Positions 53,823-62,637 of a DNA stretch of 64,000 bases are shown in pieces. The translations under genes and the position numbers were made by a program. The stretch's first letter is position 1. Every line of letters begins with the position of its first letter. The notes below the pieces were generated by a model. That model made no database searches. It had not been told where the DNA came from and saw nothing but the letters and a program-made list of their open reading frames with translations. Origin of the DNA: Aestuariimicrobium sp. p3-SID1156 (GTDB lineage Bacteria > Actinomycetota > Actinomycetes > Propionibacteriales > Propionibacteriaceae); the NCBI RefSeq assembly GCF_025144225.1, contig NZ_JALXXB010000002.1:124001-188000 (forward strand), given 5' to 3'.

Positions 53823-55100
53823 TCAGGCCTGCGTCTGAGTCGGCACCTCGGTCTCGTCATGGGGTTGGAGCAGCGCGTTGATCTCGTCACGAATCGCCCG
53901 GGAGCGCTTCGGTTCCCGGTTGCTGAGCACCGCCACGGTCGCGCCCTTGACCCGGCAGGTGGCTGCGGTCCACGCCGAACCTCCCCAGGCATCATCGACC
54001 CGGACGCAGAAGGTGTGCCGCTGCTCGGCCTCTCGCGCGACCCTCTCGTTGGTGTGCGGGTCGTCAGTGGAAGCCATCACGTACCAGGCACCCTCAAGGT
54101 CGCCCTCCTCGTAGCTGCGGCGCACCCACTCGATCGCCCCGGTCTCTGCCAGGTGCGTCAGGGAAGTGGAGGCCTTCGGCGAGACCAGCCGGACGCGGGC
54201 GCCGGCCTCCAGCAGCTTCGGGACGCGGCGTGAGCTGACGGTTCCGCCACCCACCACGACCGTCAGTCGACCCTCCAACAGCAGGCCCGCCGGATAGGTG
54301 GGGGAGCCCTCCAGCCGTCGGTCGGGACGCATCTCGCGGTATCGCTCGATCACGACCGAGGCGAGTTCTTCACAATCTCCGATCACCTCGGCCAACCGCA
54401 CTTCGACCTCGGGATGCTGCTCGGCGAAGGCCTGGGACTGTTCCCGGGTCCAGGTACGCAGGCGGCCGGGGAACATCCAGTGGCCCATCACCACCACCTT
54501 GTCCGCACCGTCGCGGGCCACCCGTTCCAGGGTTTCGGGCAGGCGGGGGGTGGTGACCTGGATGAAGCAGGGCTCGACCACCTTCCAGCCGCCGACCTCC
54601 TGGTGCATGCGGGACAGCCGGACGTGGTCGGCATTGGCCTCGGGCACCACGGCCCCGCGCCCGACCATGACCACCGTCGTCTCGGCACGGGACCACTCGC
54701 CGCGGGCTTCCTCCAGCCGCCGGTCCACCGCAGCCATCAGCGCCGGGGCCGGCCCCAGGTGGCGGGCGTAGTCGAAGGAGACCCCGGGGAAGCGCTCCAG
54801 GGCCTCATCGATGAACCCGGGGATGTCGGCTCGAACGTGATTGCCGGTCCCCAGCATCAGCGGGACCACCACCACCCGCCGACCGGCCCCGCCCGGCACG
54901 GCATCGGGGGCGGGCTCGGGCAGGCGTGCGGCGGCAGCAATGAGCGCCTCGGTGACCGAGGGCTCGCAGAGCTCGACGAAACCGACACTCACGTCGATGT
55001 CCGGCAGCAGGGCGGCGACCCGTGCGGTCAGGTCTCGGGCCACCTGCTCTCCGGCGGCATCGCGGGTGCCGTGGGCGGCGATGACGAGGGGTGCAGACAT
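53823..55100 (-). CDS. CbiX cobaltochelatase fused to precorrin-2 dehydrogenase
   Basis: 425-residue fusion. Residues 1-260 are two tandem CbiX-type chelatase halves: VIAAHGTRDAAGEQVA, VPLMLGTGNHVRADIP in the first and VVVMGHWMFPGRLR in the second, with the metal-binding His residues. Residues about 270-425 match the SirC/CysG N-terminal dehydrogenase: TVVVGGGTVSSRRVPKLL. It would oxidise precorrin-2 and insert Co2+ in one protein. Its start shares one base with the CbiEGH stop (TAATG). Last gene of the RS3 operon. Confidence 0.92.
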   Translation of the reverse strand: MSAPLVIAAHGTRDAAGEQVARDLTARVAALLPDIDVSVGFVELCEPSVTEALIAAAARLPEPAPDAVPGGAGRRVVVVPLMLGTGNHVRADIPGFIDEALERFPGVSFDYARHLGPAPALMAAVDRRLEEARGEWSRAETTVVMVGRGAVVPEANADHVRLSRMHQEVGGWKVVEPCFIQVTTPRLPETLERVARDGADKVVVMGHWMFPGRLRTWTREQSQAFAEQHPEVEVRLAEVIGDCEELASVVIERYREMRPDRRLEGSPTYPAGLLLEGRLTVVVGGGTVSSRRVPKLLEAGARVRLVSPKASTSLTHLAETGAIEWVRRSYEEGDLEGAWYVMASTDDPHTNERVAREAEQRHTFCVRVDDAWGGSAWTAATCRVKGATVAVLSNREPKRSRAIRDEINALLQPHDETEVPTQTQA

Positions 55101-57532
55101 TAGTGGACCTCCTGGGTCTCGGTATCGGTCGCGGGCATCCAGTGGTAGTCGCGCGGGGTGACGATGCGACGCTCACCGTCCCCGGTGGTGACGAAGCGGG
55201 TGGTGGAGGAGCCGATCACCACCAGCGAGTTCATGTCGACCCATTCGGGTTGGAACTCGGCCAGGGTGCTCATCACCACCTTCTGTCGAGGACGGCAGGC
55301 CTGTTGGACCACGGCCACGGGCGTGGTTGGCGGCCGGTGGCCGGCCATGATCTCCAGGGCGCGGGGCAGGTGCCGGGTGCGACTGCGGCTGCGTGGGTTG
55401 TACAGCGCGGTGACCAGGTCGCCCTCGGCGGCAGCCTGCAGGCGGCGTTCGATGTCATTCCAGTCGGTGTGCAGGTCCGACAGCGAGATGGTGGCGTGGT
55501 CGTGCCCCAGCGGTGCGCCCAGGATGGCGGAGACGGCCAGTTCGGCGGTCACCCCCGGCACGATCTGCACCTCGATGCCGTCGGTGCCCTGCTCCAGCAC
55601 CGGGGAGGCCATCGCATAGATCGCCGGGTCACCACCGCAGACCAGGGCCACGTTCTCCCCCTGGCGCGCCGCCTCGATGGCGGCGGCGGTGCGAGCCTCC
55701 TCGGTGCCCATCTTGGACGCCATGATCCGGGTGCCGGGCCGGGCCAGGTCGCGAATCTGCTTCACATAGGGGCCATAGCCGACGATGAACGTGGCCTGGC
55801 GCAGGTGTTCGATGGCGCGGGGGGTGAGCAGGTCTCGTGAGCCGGGGCCCAGGCCGACGACGCTGAGGCGGCCGCGGGCCGGCAGGCGTCCGATGGCGCA
55901 GGTGGCATCACTGTTGTGCTGCTTGGGCACCAGCAGCCTCGCACCCCGGGCGAGCACGGAGGCCTCCGCAACCGACGGCGTTCCGACATGGTCCCGGACC
56001 AGGTCACTGGGCGTGGGGACTTCCTGCGCGGCCAGCTCCTCGGGCGTGAAGTCGACCAGCGGGACCCCCAGCTGGTGGACCAGCTGCAGTAGTCCGATCT
56101 CGCCGGCCTTGAGGTCGACGGTGGTGATGGCGGCCACCGACTCGAGGGCCAGGTGGTTCTCGGCCAGCGTCTGTTCCAGCAGCTCGCGCAGGGTCTCCAC
56201 CGGGGTGCCCCGGTTGCAGCCCATGCCGACGACCAGGCTCTTCGGGTGCAGCACCACGGTGGGCAGGTCGCTGGGAGGAACCACGGTCTGGTCGGTGACC
56301 ACGATCCGGGCGACCGGGTCGGCGGCCGCGGTGGAGACGGTGGCCGGCAGCGGTGGCATCGGCCAGGGCTGCGCCTTCTCCACCAGTACCGGACGTTCGT
56401 CGATGATGGCGCGGGTCACGCCGGCCACATCGCCGGAATAGGGCCAGCCCAGGGTGTCCAGAGCGGGCAGGTTCAGGGCGTCGGTAGCGGTGGTCAGCAC
56501 CGCGGTGGCACCGATGCCTTCGGCGATGCGGCGGGCCAGGTCGTTGGCGCCACCGGCATGACCACCGACCAGCGGGACGGCGAAGCGTCCAGCCTCGTCG
56601 ACGACCACCACGCCGGGGTCGGCCTTCTTGTCGGCGAGGAGGGGAGCGAGCAGCCGCGTGGTGGCTCCAAGGGCCAGATGGCTGACCAGCAGGTCGCATT
56701 CCTGCCAGGCGGTGGGAAGGTTCTCTCCCACCATCCCGTCGTAGCGGCGCGAGACGATGCCCAGGGCATGGTCGATCTGGTCGGCATGGCGGCGGGCCGC
56801 CGCGGAGTTCACCAGCTGGCCGATGATCGGGGCCTGGTCATCGGTTTCGAACCGATCCTCGGCCTGGTCGGGCAGGCCGGCGTGCTCGTTGGCGGTTTCG
56901 GGCTCTGGCGCTGGTCGCGCGATCAGACTCGGATCATCGGGAGAACCGTCGAGCACCAGCACCACATGCGGATCGAGCACATCGGTCAGTGCGCGGGCCT
57001 GTTCGCCGGTGAGGATGCGGAGGCGCTCATCGTCCTCCCCGAGGCGTTCGGCCAGCACATAGGTGCGCTCGATGTCGGCCAGCGCGGTGGCAATCTCGGC
57101 GATGCCCTCTCCTCTGCCGGTCAACACCGCGACCTTCCGGTTCTCGCGGCAGGCCTGCAGGGCGGTTTCCAATGGCTGGCCATGTGCGGAGGCCATCACC
57201 GCGTCATCCCAGGGCAGGGCCACCCGGGCGAAGGCGGCTGCCACCGAGCTCACCGCAGGCAGCACCTTCACCTCGAAGCCCTCCAGTCGCAGCCGACGCA
57301 GCACGCCGTGGAAGCCGGGGTCCCCGCTGGCCAGCACCAGCGCGTCCTCGCCCTCGGGCAGTTGGTGCAGGCGTTCCAGGGCCGGGCCCAGGGGGCCGAG
57401 CACGACCCGCCGTTCCTCGGGGACGCCGAGGGCGTCCAGGTGGCGGCGTCCCCCCAGGACCAGGGCGCAGCGTTCGGCCAGGTCACGGGAGGCAGGCTGG
57501 ATCTCGCCCAGGTAGCCGTGGATGTGGATCAT
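55100..57532 (-). CDS. cbiEGH: CbiE-CbiG-CbiH trifunctional protein
   Basis: 810-residue fusion of three consecutive corrin-ring enzymes. Residues about 1-205 are CbiE (C5 methylase; VLASGDPGFHGVLRRL). Residues about 240-545 are CbiG (lactone opening; HLALGATTRLLAPLLADK and VVGMGCNRGTPVETL). Residues about 560-810 are CbiH/CobJ (C17 methylase; VVGLGPGSRDLLTPRA, CGGDPAIYAMAS, TALYNPRSRSRT). The same order of domains is known in Propionibacterium freudenreichii. It overlaps cbiF by four bases (ATGA-type). Confidence 0.95.
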   Translation of the reverse strand: MIHIHGYLGEIQPASRDLAERCALVLGGRRHLDALGVPEERRVVLGPLGPALERLHQLPEGEDALVLASGDPGFHGVLRRLRLEGFEVKVLPAVSSVAAAFARVALPWDDAVMASAHGQPLETALQACRENRKVAVLTGRGEGIAEIATALADIERTYVLAERLGEDDERLRILTGEQARALTDVLDPHVVLVLDGSPDDPSLIARPAPEPETANEHAGLPDQAEDRFETDDQAPIIGQLVNSAAARRHADQIDHALGIVSRRYDGMVGENLPTAWQECDLLVSHLALGATTRLLAPLLADKKADPGVVVVDEAGRFAVPLVGGHAGGANDLARRIAEGIGATAVLTTATDALNLPALDTLGWPYSGDVAGVTRAIIDERPVLVEKAQPWPMPPLPATVSTAAADPVARIVVTDQTVVPPSDLPTVVLHPKSLVVGMGCNRGTPVETLRELLEQTLAENHLALESVAAITTVDLKAGEIGLLQLVHQLGVPLVDFTPEELAAQEVPTPSDLVRDHVGTPSVAEASVLARGARLLVPKQHNSDATCAIGRLPARGRLSVVGLGPGSRDLLTPRAIEHLRQATFIVGYGPYVKQIRDLARPGTRIMASKMGTEEARTAAAIEAARQGENVALVCGGDPAIYAMASPVLEQGTDGIEVQIVPGVTAELAVSAILGAPLGHDHATISLSDLHTDWNDIERRLQAAAEGDLVTALYNPRSRSRTRHLPRALEIMAGHRPPTTPVAVVQQACRPRQKVVMSTLAEFQPEWVDMNSLVVIGSSTTRFVTTGDGERRIVTPRDYHWMPATDTETQEVH

Positions 57533-58377
57533 GCTCGCTCCTCCAGGTGGTTGGGGTGGCCGGTGACGGGGCCTGCGCCGTGGCTGCGCAGTTCCTGCTG
57601 GGCATCGGGGTCTGCTTTGCGGTACTCGTGGCGGAATCCGGGGTGGTAGAGGTGGCTGCGGCTGCCCTGGGGGTCGGCGGCCAGGGCCGGCCCGACCAGA
57701 ACCACGGTGTGCTTCCAGAGCTTGTGCTCCCGCATCGTGGCGGACAGTTCGGACAGCGGGCAGCGCATCATCATCTGCTCAGGCCAGGAGACGCGGTAGC
57801 CGACGATGCACGGGGTCTCGGGCGGATAGCCGCCGGCCAGCAGCTCTTCCTGCAGTTGCTTGTTGCGGGCCGCCGACAGGTACAGCGCCATCGTGGCGCC
57901 ATGGGCGGCGAAGGAGCGCACTGTCTCTCGAGGCGGCATGGGGGTGCGTCCGCCCTCGAGGCGGGTGAGGATCAGTGACTGGGAGACCTCGGGCAGGGTG
58001 ATCTCGGCGTTCATCGCCGCCGCCGCTGCGGAGAAGGCCGACACGCCGGGCACCGTCTCGATCTCCAGTCCCAGGGGCCGGCAGATCCGCACCTGTTCGG
58101 CGGTGGCGCCATAGATGGAGGGGTCCCCGGTGTGCACTCTGGCGACCAGCAGGCCTTCCTCGGCGGCCCGACGGTAGTGCGCCTCGGTCTCCTCCAGTGC
58201 CTCACCGGCGGAGTCGACCAGGACCGCGCCGGGCTTGTGGTTCGCGACGATGCCGGGGTGGACGAGGCTGGAGGCCCAGATGATGATGTCGGCCTGGGCG
58301 ATCACCTGTGCCCCGCGCACCGTGATCAGGTCCGCAGCACCGGGCCCGGCCCCCACGAAAACCACCTTGCCGCTCAC
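57529..58377 (-). CDS. cbiF: Cobalt-precorrin-4 C11-methyltransferase (CbiF/CobM)
   Basis: 282-residue SAM methylase adding a methyl at C11. VGAGPGAADLITVRG, HTGDPSIYGATAEQ and TRLEGGRTPMP are family motifs. Its GTG start at 58377 overlaps the cbiL stop (GTGA). The last 40 residues form a polar, basic tail longer than in the crystal-structure homologue. Confidence 0.94.
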   Translation of the reverse strand: MSGKVVFVGAGPGAADLITVRGAQVIAQADIIIWASSLVHPGIVANHKPGAVLVDSAGEALEETEAHYRRAAEEGLLVARVHTGDPSIYGATAEQVRICRPLGLEIETVPGVSAFSAAAAAMNAEITLPEVSQSLILTRLEGGRTPMPPRETVRSFAAHGATMALYLSAARNKQLQEELLAGGYPPETPCIVGYRVSWPEQMMMRCPLSELSATMREHKLWKHTVVLVGPALAADPQGSRSHLYHPGFRHEYRKADPDAQQELRSHGAGPVTGHPNHLEERA

Positions 58378-59135
58378 AGTCGACCTCCTGTTCCCTCACG
58401 TCGTGCGGGCGCGAGAACGGTGCTGAAGTAGGGCGCCTGCTGCCCCTGCGCCAGCTCTTCGGTGCGGAGGAGTTGCTCGTCCTCCATGCCCAGCTGAATC
58501 CCGAGGACGCCCTCGCGCTGGTGCTCGTGCAACACCTCCACGACGTCACCGATGCGGCGTCCACCCTTGTAGGCGACCACGGTGTCGACCGTGTCGAGGA
58601 TGCGCCCGAGGGTCTCCAGACCGGCTGTCACCGGAACCAGGGCCAGGGTCTCGGTACCCTCCACCAGCGGGGTGCCGCTGGCCGACGCCAGGGCCTGCAT
58701 GGCGGTGATACCGGGAACGGTCTCGACCTTCACGTCCGGCAGCTGCTCCAGGACGTGCGCGGCCAGGTAGCTGAAGGTTGAGTAGACATTGGGGTCGCCG
58801 ACCGTGGCGAAAGCGACCAGGCGGGCGCCGCCGCCGAACGCCTCCACGGCGGCCTCGGCGGAGGCAAGCCAGGACTCCTTGCGGCGGGTGCTCACCCCGG
58901 AGCGGTCGGCCATCGAGAAGGGGATCGGGCGGATCGCGTCGCCGGCGGCGGGGCAAACGGTTCGCACGATGATCTCCGCGCGCCCCATGCCTGCCCTCGT
59001 GGAGGCCTCGGTGGCGGGCACCAGCACCACGTCGGCCTGTTCCAGTGTGCGCAGTGCTTTGAGTGTGACCAGCTCAGGGTCACCGGGGCCAACGCCCAGG
59101 CCCACCAGTCGTGGGGACGCATCAATGAGGGCCAT
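58374..59135 (-). CDS. cbiL: Cobalt-precorrin-2 C20-methyltransferase (CbiL/CobI)
   Basis: 253-residue SAM methylase, the first methylation of the corrin path after cobalt insertion. LGVGPGDPELVTLKAL, ATVGDPNVYSTFSYL and VPGITAMQALA match the family. First gene after riboswitch RS3, leading cbiL-cbiF-cbiEGH-cbiX. Confidence 0.94.
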   Translation of the reverse strand: MALIDASPRLVGLGVGPGDPELVTLKALRTLEQADVVLVPATEASTRAGMGRAEIIVRTVCPAAGDAIRPIPFSMADRSGVSTRRKESWLASAEAAVEAFGGGARLVAFATVGDPNVYSTFSYLAAHVLEQLPDVKVETVPGITAMQALASASGTPLVEGTETLALVPVTAGLETLGRILDTVDTVVAYKGGRRIGDVVEVLHEHQREGVLGIQLGMEDEQLLRTEELAQGQQAPYFSTVLAPARREGTGGRL

Positions 59136-59164
59136 GGTGGCGCCTTCCCGGGTCTCTCGCCCAT

Positions 59165-59285
59165 CGGTTCTCGGCTGACACGAGGCGAGTATCTGACTCC
59201 TGCGGATGCAGTCACAGTGGCGGGACCGTGCCGGAATGTCACCGGCTTCCTCGGGCTCGTGCAGTGCTCATCGTCGCAGAGCCGT
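59165..59285 (-). promoter_or_regulatory. Cobalamin riboswitch RS3, leader of cbiL
   Basis: On the minus strand GAAGCCGGTGACATTCCGG and CACGGTCCCGCCACTGTGA (plus 59213-59231) are followed by a B12 box AGGAGTCAGATACTCGCC (about 59185-59203). It lies in the 209-base gap between cobQ and cbiL, so cobQ and cbiB upstream belong to another unit. Ends about 30 bases before the cbiL start. Confidence 0.87.
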
Positions 59286-59344
59286 CTCGCACGGTGTCCG
59301 CCGGGTCGGCGAAATGGACGCCCGGAGCTGGGCGCCAGATGGGG

Positions 59345-60814
59345 TCAGCGCCCCATGGTCAGCAGGGTGTCGACGTCGATGTGGGTCTCGATGGCGTCGG
59401 CGGTGAGGTCGATCATGTGCTCGCGGCGAGCCGAAAAGCCCATGGCCCCCGGCTGGGGGCGCCAGCTGCTGCCGGACTGTTCGGCGATGTGGGTGAGCCA
59501 CGCCCGGCGGAAGTCGTCATGTTCCAACGCCCCATGCCACATGGTTCCCCAAGTGGCACCGTGATGGAGACCGCCCAGGAAGGGTTCGGCACCGCGGTCG
59601 AAGGCGTCCTCGGTGGGCGTGGTACGACCGTGGTGGATCTCATACCCGCCGACCTCGTGTCCCTCCCAGAGTCCTGTGGGTCGGCGCAGCACCTTGTCGG
59701 TCTGGAAATGGACGGTGGCGGGCAGGAGGCCCAGACCTGGCCTGGAGCTTCCGGGGGTTCCGTCCCGACCGGCCTCCACCTCGTCATCGATGGTCTGGCT
59801 GAGCATCTGGTACCCGCCGCAGATGCCGAGGATCGGGCGGTGGCGGCGGGCTCGTTCCTGCAGGGCGGTGGCCAGGCCGTTGTCGTGCAGCCAGGCCAGG
59901 TCGGCCAGGGTGGCCCGTGAACCGGGCACCACCACCAGGTCGGCAGCGGCCACGTGGGCGGGGGAGGCGGTCACCACCACCTGGACCCCCGGTTCCTCGC
60001 CGAGGGCGTCGATGTCGGTGGCATTTGAGATGCGGGGCAGTCTGATGGCAGCGACTGTCAGCACCTCCCCCGTGGACCCGATGGTGCCGCGGGACCCCAG
60101 CGACAGGGAGTCCTCACCGTCGATGCGGACCCCATCCAGCCACGGCAGGACGCCCAGGTTGGCCAGGCCGGTGCGCCGCGTGAGTTCGGCCAGACCGGGG
60201 TCCAGGATCGCCTGGTCGCCACGGAACTTGTTGATGACGTAGCCGGCGAGCAGGGCGCGGTCCTCGGGGTCCAGCAGCCCCCAGGTGCCGAAGATGGACG
60301 CCAGGATTCCCCCGCGGTCGATGTCCCCGACCAGTACCACCGGGAGGTTGAACCGCCTGGCCAGGCCCATATTGGTGTAGTCGCCGGAGCGCAGATTGAT
60401 TTCGGCCGGGGAGCCGGCCCCTTCGCAGATGACCAACTCGTGGGCCTCGGCCAACTCCTCGTAGGCGGCCCAGGCTGCCGCCGCCAAGTGGCGGCGTTCG
60501 GTGGCGTACTGGCCCGATTCGAGGGTGCCCCCGGGTTCGCCGCGCAGCACGATGAAGGAGCGCCGGTCGGTCCCGGGCTTGAGCAGCACGGGGTTCATCG
60601 CCGATTGGGGCTCGAGGCCGGCGGCGAGGGCCTGCAGGTACTGGGCGCGTCCGATCTCGGCCCCATCGGGGCAGACCATGGAGTTGTTGCTCATGTTCTG
60701 CGCCTTGAAGGGGGCCACGTTGATGCCGCGACGTCGCGCCACGCGGCACAGGCCCGTCACGAACAGCGACTTGCCGGCGTCCGAACTGGTGCCTGCGATG
60801 AGGATTCCGGTCAT
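59345..60814 (-). CDS. cobQ: Cobyric acid synthase
   Basis: 489-residue glutamine amidotransferase-type synthase that amidates positions b, d, e and g. The N-terminal ATP loop is LIAGTSSDAGKSLFV, and FKAQNMSNNS and GLARRFNLPVVLVGDIDRG follow; the C-terminal glutaminase has the nucleophile in GICGGYQML and the His in GYEIHHGRT. ATG 60814 overlaps cbiB (ATGA). The frame extends further upstream but without homology. Confidence 0.95.
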   Translation of the reverse strand: MTGILIAGTSSDAGKSLFVTGLCRVARRRGINVAPFKAQNMSNNSMVCPDGAEIGRAQYLQALAAGLEPQSAMNPVLLKPGTDRRSFIVLRGEPGGTLESGQYATERRHLAAAAWAAYEELAEAHELVICEGAGSPAEINLRSGDYTNMGLARRFNLPVVLVGDIDRGGILASIFGTWGLLDPEDRALLAGYVINKFRGDQAILDPGLAELTRRTGLANLGVLPWLDGVRIDGEDSLSLGSRGTIGSTGEVLTVAAIRLPRISNATDIDALGEEPGVQVVVTASPAHVAAADLVVVPGSRATLADLAWLHDNGLATALQERARRHRPILGICGGYQMLSQTIDDEVEAGRDGTPGSSRPGLGLLPATVHFQTDKVLRRPTGLWEGHEVGGYEIHHGRTTPTEDAFDRGAEPFLGGLHHGATWGTMWHGALEHDDFRRAWLTHIAEQSGSSWRPQPGAMGFSARREHMIDLTADAIETHIDVDTLLTMGR

Positions 60815-61773
60815 GGGTTGCTCCTGGCGCGAGTCATCAGGGCGATTCCGGCGAGCGCGGCGCAGCTCGTGGCGGTGGCGGCGGCAGTGACAGCACCCAC
60901 CAGCACGGCTGCGCGGCGCAATTCCGCGCTGCGCGGTCGTGGCCCCTCTCCGAGCAGGGGGCGCTCCTCCACGCGGGAGAAGTAGACGTTCCGTCCACCC
61001 AGCTGGACGCCCAGAGCTCCCGCCCAGGCCGATTCGCACCAGCCCCCGTTTGGCGAGGGGTGGCGATGGGCATCCCGGCGCATGGTGCCCCAGGCGTGGG
61101 CGCGGTTGCCCCCGACCACCGGGGCGAGGAGACAGGCCAGGGCGCCGGTGATGCGGGCAGGAAGCAGGTCGGCGAGGTCGTCGAGGCGGGCCGCAGGGGT
61201 GCCGAAGCGGGCGTAACGGGTGTTGCGGTGGCCCACCATGGCGTCCAGGGTGTTGGAGGCACGGTGGGTGAGCAGCCCGGGGATGCCGAGCGCAGCGCCC
61301 CAGAACAGGGAGGCGACGGCGGCGTCGGCGGTGTTCTCGGCCATGGATTCCACGGCTGCGCGGGCCAGTTCCTCCTCCGGGAGCGCCGACGGGTCGCGCC
61401 CACACAGGTGGGGGAGTTGCTCGCGGGCCCCGGCCAGGTCACCCGCGTCGAGTCGGTCAGCCAGGGTGATGCCCTCGCGGCAGAGGCTGCGGGCCCCGAC
61501 CACCGCCCAGGTGGCGAGGGCGGTCGTGGCGATGTGGGTGAGGGGGTGGCGACGGCTGATGGTCTCTCCGGCGACGCCCAGGGCGACCACCGGGGCAAGA
61601 CAGAGTCCAAGGTGCAGGGTGCCAGCATCGCGCCGGTCAGCCCAGGTGAGGCTTTCCACCTGCTGGGCGAACCGGCCGAACCAGGCCACCGGATGGTGCC
61701 GGGAGGGGTCGCCGAGGGCGGCATCGGCAACCACGCCGAGGGCAAGCCCGACGGCACGGGTCAGCAGTCGCAT
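60811..61773 (-). CDS. cbiB: Adenosylcobinamide-phosphate synthase (CbiB/CobD)
   Basis: 320-residue membrane enzyme joining aminopropanol phosphate to adenosylcobyric acid. DAALGDPSRHHPVAWFG opens the protein; AVESMAENTADAAVASLFW and RNTRYARFGTPAARLDD are family signatures, and SPNGGWCESAWAGALGVQL is the conserved loop. Several membrane helices. ATG 61773; coupled to cobQ by ATGA. Confidence 0.94.
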   Translation of the reverse strand: MRLLTRAVGLALGVVADAALGDPSRHHPVAWFGRFAQQVESLTWADRRDAGTLHLGLCLAPVVALGVAGETISRRHPLTHIATTALATWAVVGARSLCREGITLADRLDAGDLAGAREQLPHLCGRDPSALPEEELARAAVESMAENTADAAVASLFWGAALGIPGLLTHRASNTLDAMVGHRNTRYARFGTPAARLDDLADLLPARITGALACLLAPVVGGNRAHAWGTMRRDAHRHPSPNGGWCESAWAGALGVQLGGRNVYFSRVEERPLLGEGPRPRSAELRRAAVLVGAVTAAATATSCAALAGIALMTRARSNP

Positions 61774-61783
61774 GCTCGGCAGG

Positions 61784-62356
61784 TTAGCAGCGGCCTCCGA
61801 CGGGTCCGCCGGGCAGGGTTCGGGTGATGATCTCGCAGTTGGCCAGTGGCTCCCAGGTCACCTCGCGGTGACCACGCCCGTCAAGCAGCGCCAGGAGGAC
61901 GCGGAGGGTGTCGCCGTGGCTGACCAGCACGACCTCGGCGCCGGGGTCGAAGGCGACCGACAACTCTTCGACGAGGACCCGCATCCGGGCGTGGACCTGC
62001 TGGAGTGATTCCCCGCCGCCCCAGGCGACCTCGCTGATGTCGACTCCCTCGGGCACCTGTTCGGGGGCCAGTTCGCTGGTCAACCGGCCCTCCAGGTTCC
62101 CCAGGGACTGTTCGCGCAGCAGCGGAGTCTGGTGGGGCGTCAGCCGATGGCGTCCGGCGACCACCCGGGCGGTCTCGATCGCACGCAGCTGGTCGCTGCA
62201 CCAGACCCCCGCAATAGCTCGGGACGCGAGCAGGTCTGCGGCCGCAGCGGCCTGCTCGCGTCCCAGGTCGGTGAGTGGAACGTGGAGAGTCTGGCCCTGG
62301 AGCCTACCCTCCACATTCCAGGTGCTCTGACCATGGCGCAGGAGGTGCAACAGCAT
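61784..62356 (-). CDS. Histidine phosphatase, likely alpha-ribazole phosphatase (CobC type)
   Basis: 190-residue member of the phosphoglycerate-mutase-like superfamily. LLRHGQSTWN is the first catalytic motif and VVLVSHGDTLRVLLALL the second. The gene lies 10 bases before cbiB on the same strand, so removal of phosphate from alpha-ribazole 5'-phosphate in the loop pathway is plausible; a general phosphatase cannot be excluded. ATG 62356. Confidence 0.8.
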   Translation of the reverse strand: MLLHLLRHGQSTWNVEGRLQGQTLHVPLTDLGREQAAAAADLLASRAIAGVWCSDQLRAIETARVVAGRHRLTPHQTPLLREQSLGNLEGRLTSELAPEQVPEGVDISEVAWGGGESLQQVHARMRVLVEELSVAFDPGAEVVLVSHGDTLRVLLALLDGRGHREVTWEPLANCEIITRTLPGGPVGGRC

Positions 62357-62400
62357 GGGCCAGAGTCTAGGTGGGTTGGCGCCAGGCGTACTCTCGAAGC

Positions 62401-62595
62401 ATGGCCCGCCGCCCCGACCCCCAGTGTCCCGTCCGCCCAGGGGATCCGTGCAGCTTGTGCTACCCGGGCGCCGATGGGCCGCAGAACTGTGGCCTGGTCT
62501 GGCAGGTGATGCAGGATCCCGACCTGCAGGAGATCCTCGCGGAGAAGCGTCGGGAGTATGCCGAGCGTCTGCGCCGGATCAGGCCGTCAGCCTGA
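62401..62595 (+). CDS. Small Cys-rich actinobacterial protein
   Basis: 64-residue protein beginning MARRPDPQCPVRPGDPC, with four to five Cys (PQC, DPC, SLCYPG, NCG), then a charged helical C-terminus. The pattern resembles a short family found widely in actinobacteria and sometimes listed as DUF6767, with CPVRPGxPCxxC conserved; I am not certain of that number. Four close cysteines could bind a metal. Divergent from the CobC-type gene, 44 bases away. Function unknown. Confidence 0.6.
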   Translation: MARRPDPQCPVRPGDPCSLCYPGADGPQNCGLVWQVMQDPDLQEILAEKRREYAERLRRIRPSA

Positions 62596-62637
62596 GTATT
62601 CCGAACCGAGTTGGCCCACGGGTGCGCGGCCCGGTGG

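Noticed and set aside
56153..57649. A 498-codon plus-strand frame opposite cbiEGH
   Set aside because: It is antisense to a gene with strong homology and lacks a family of its own or a ribosome site.
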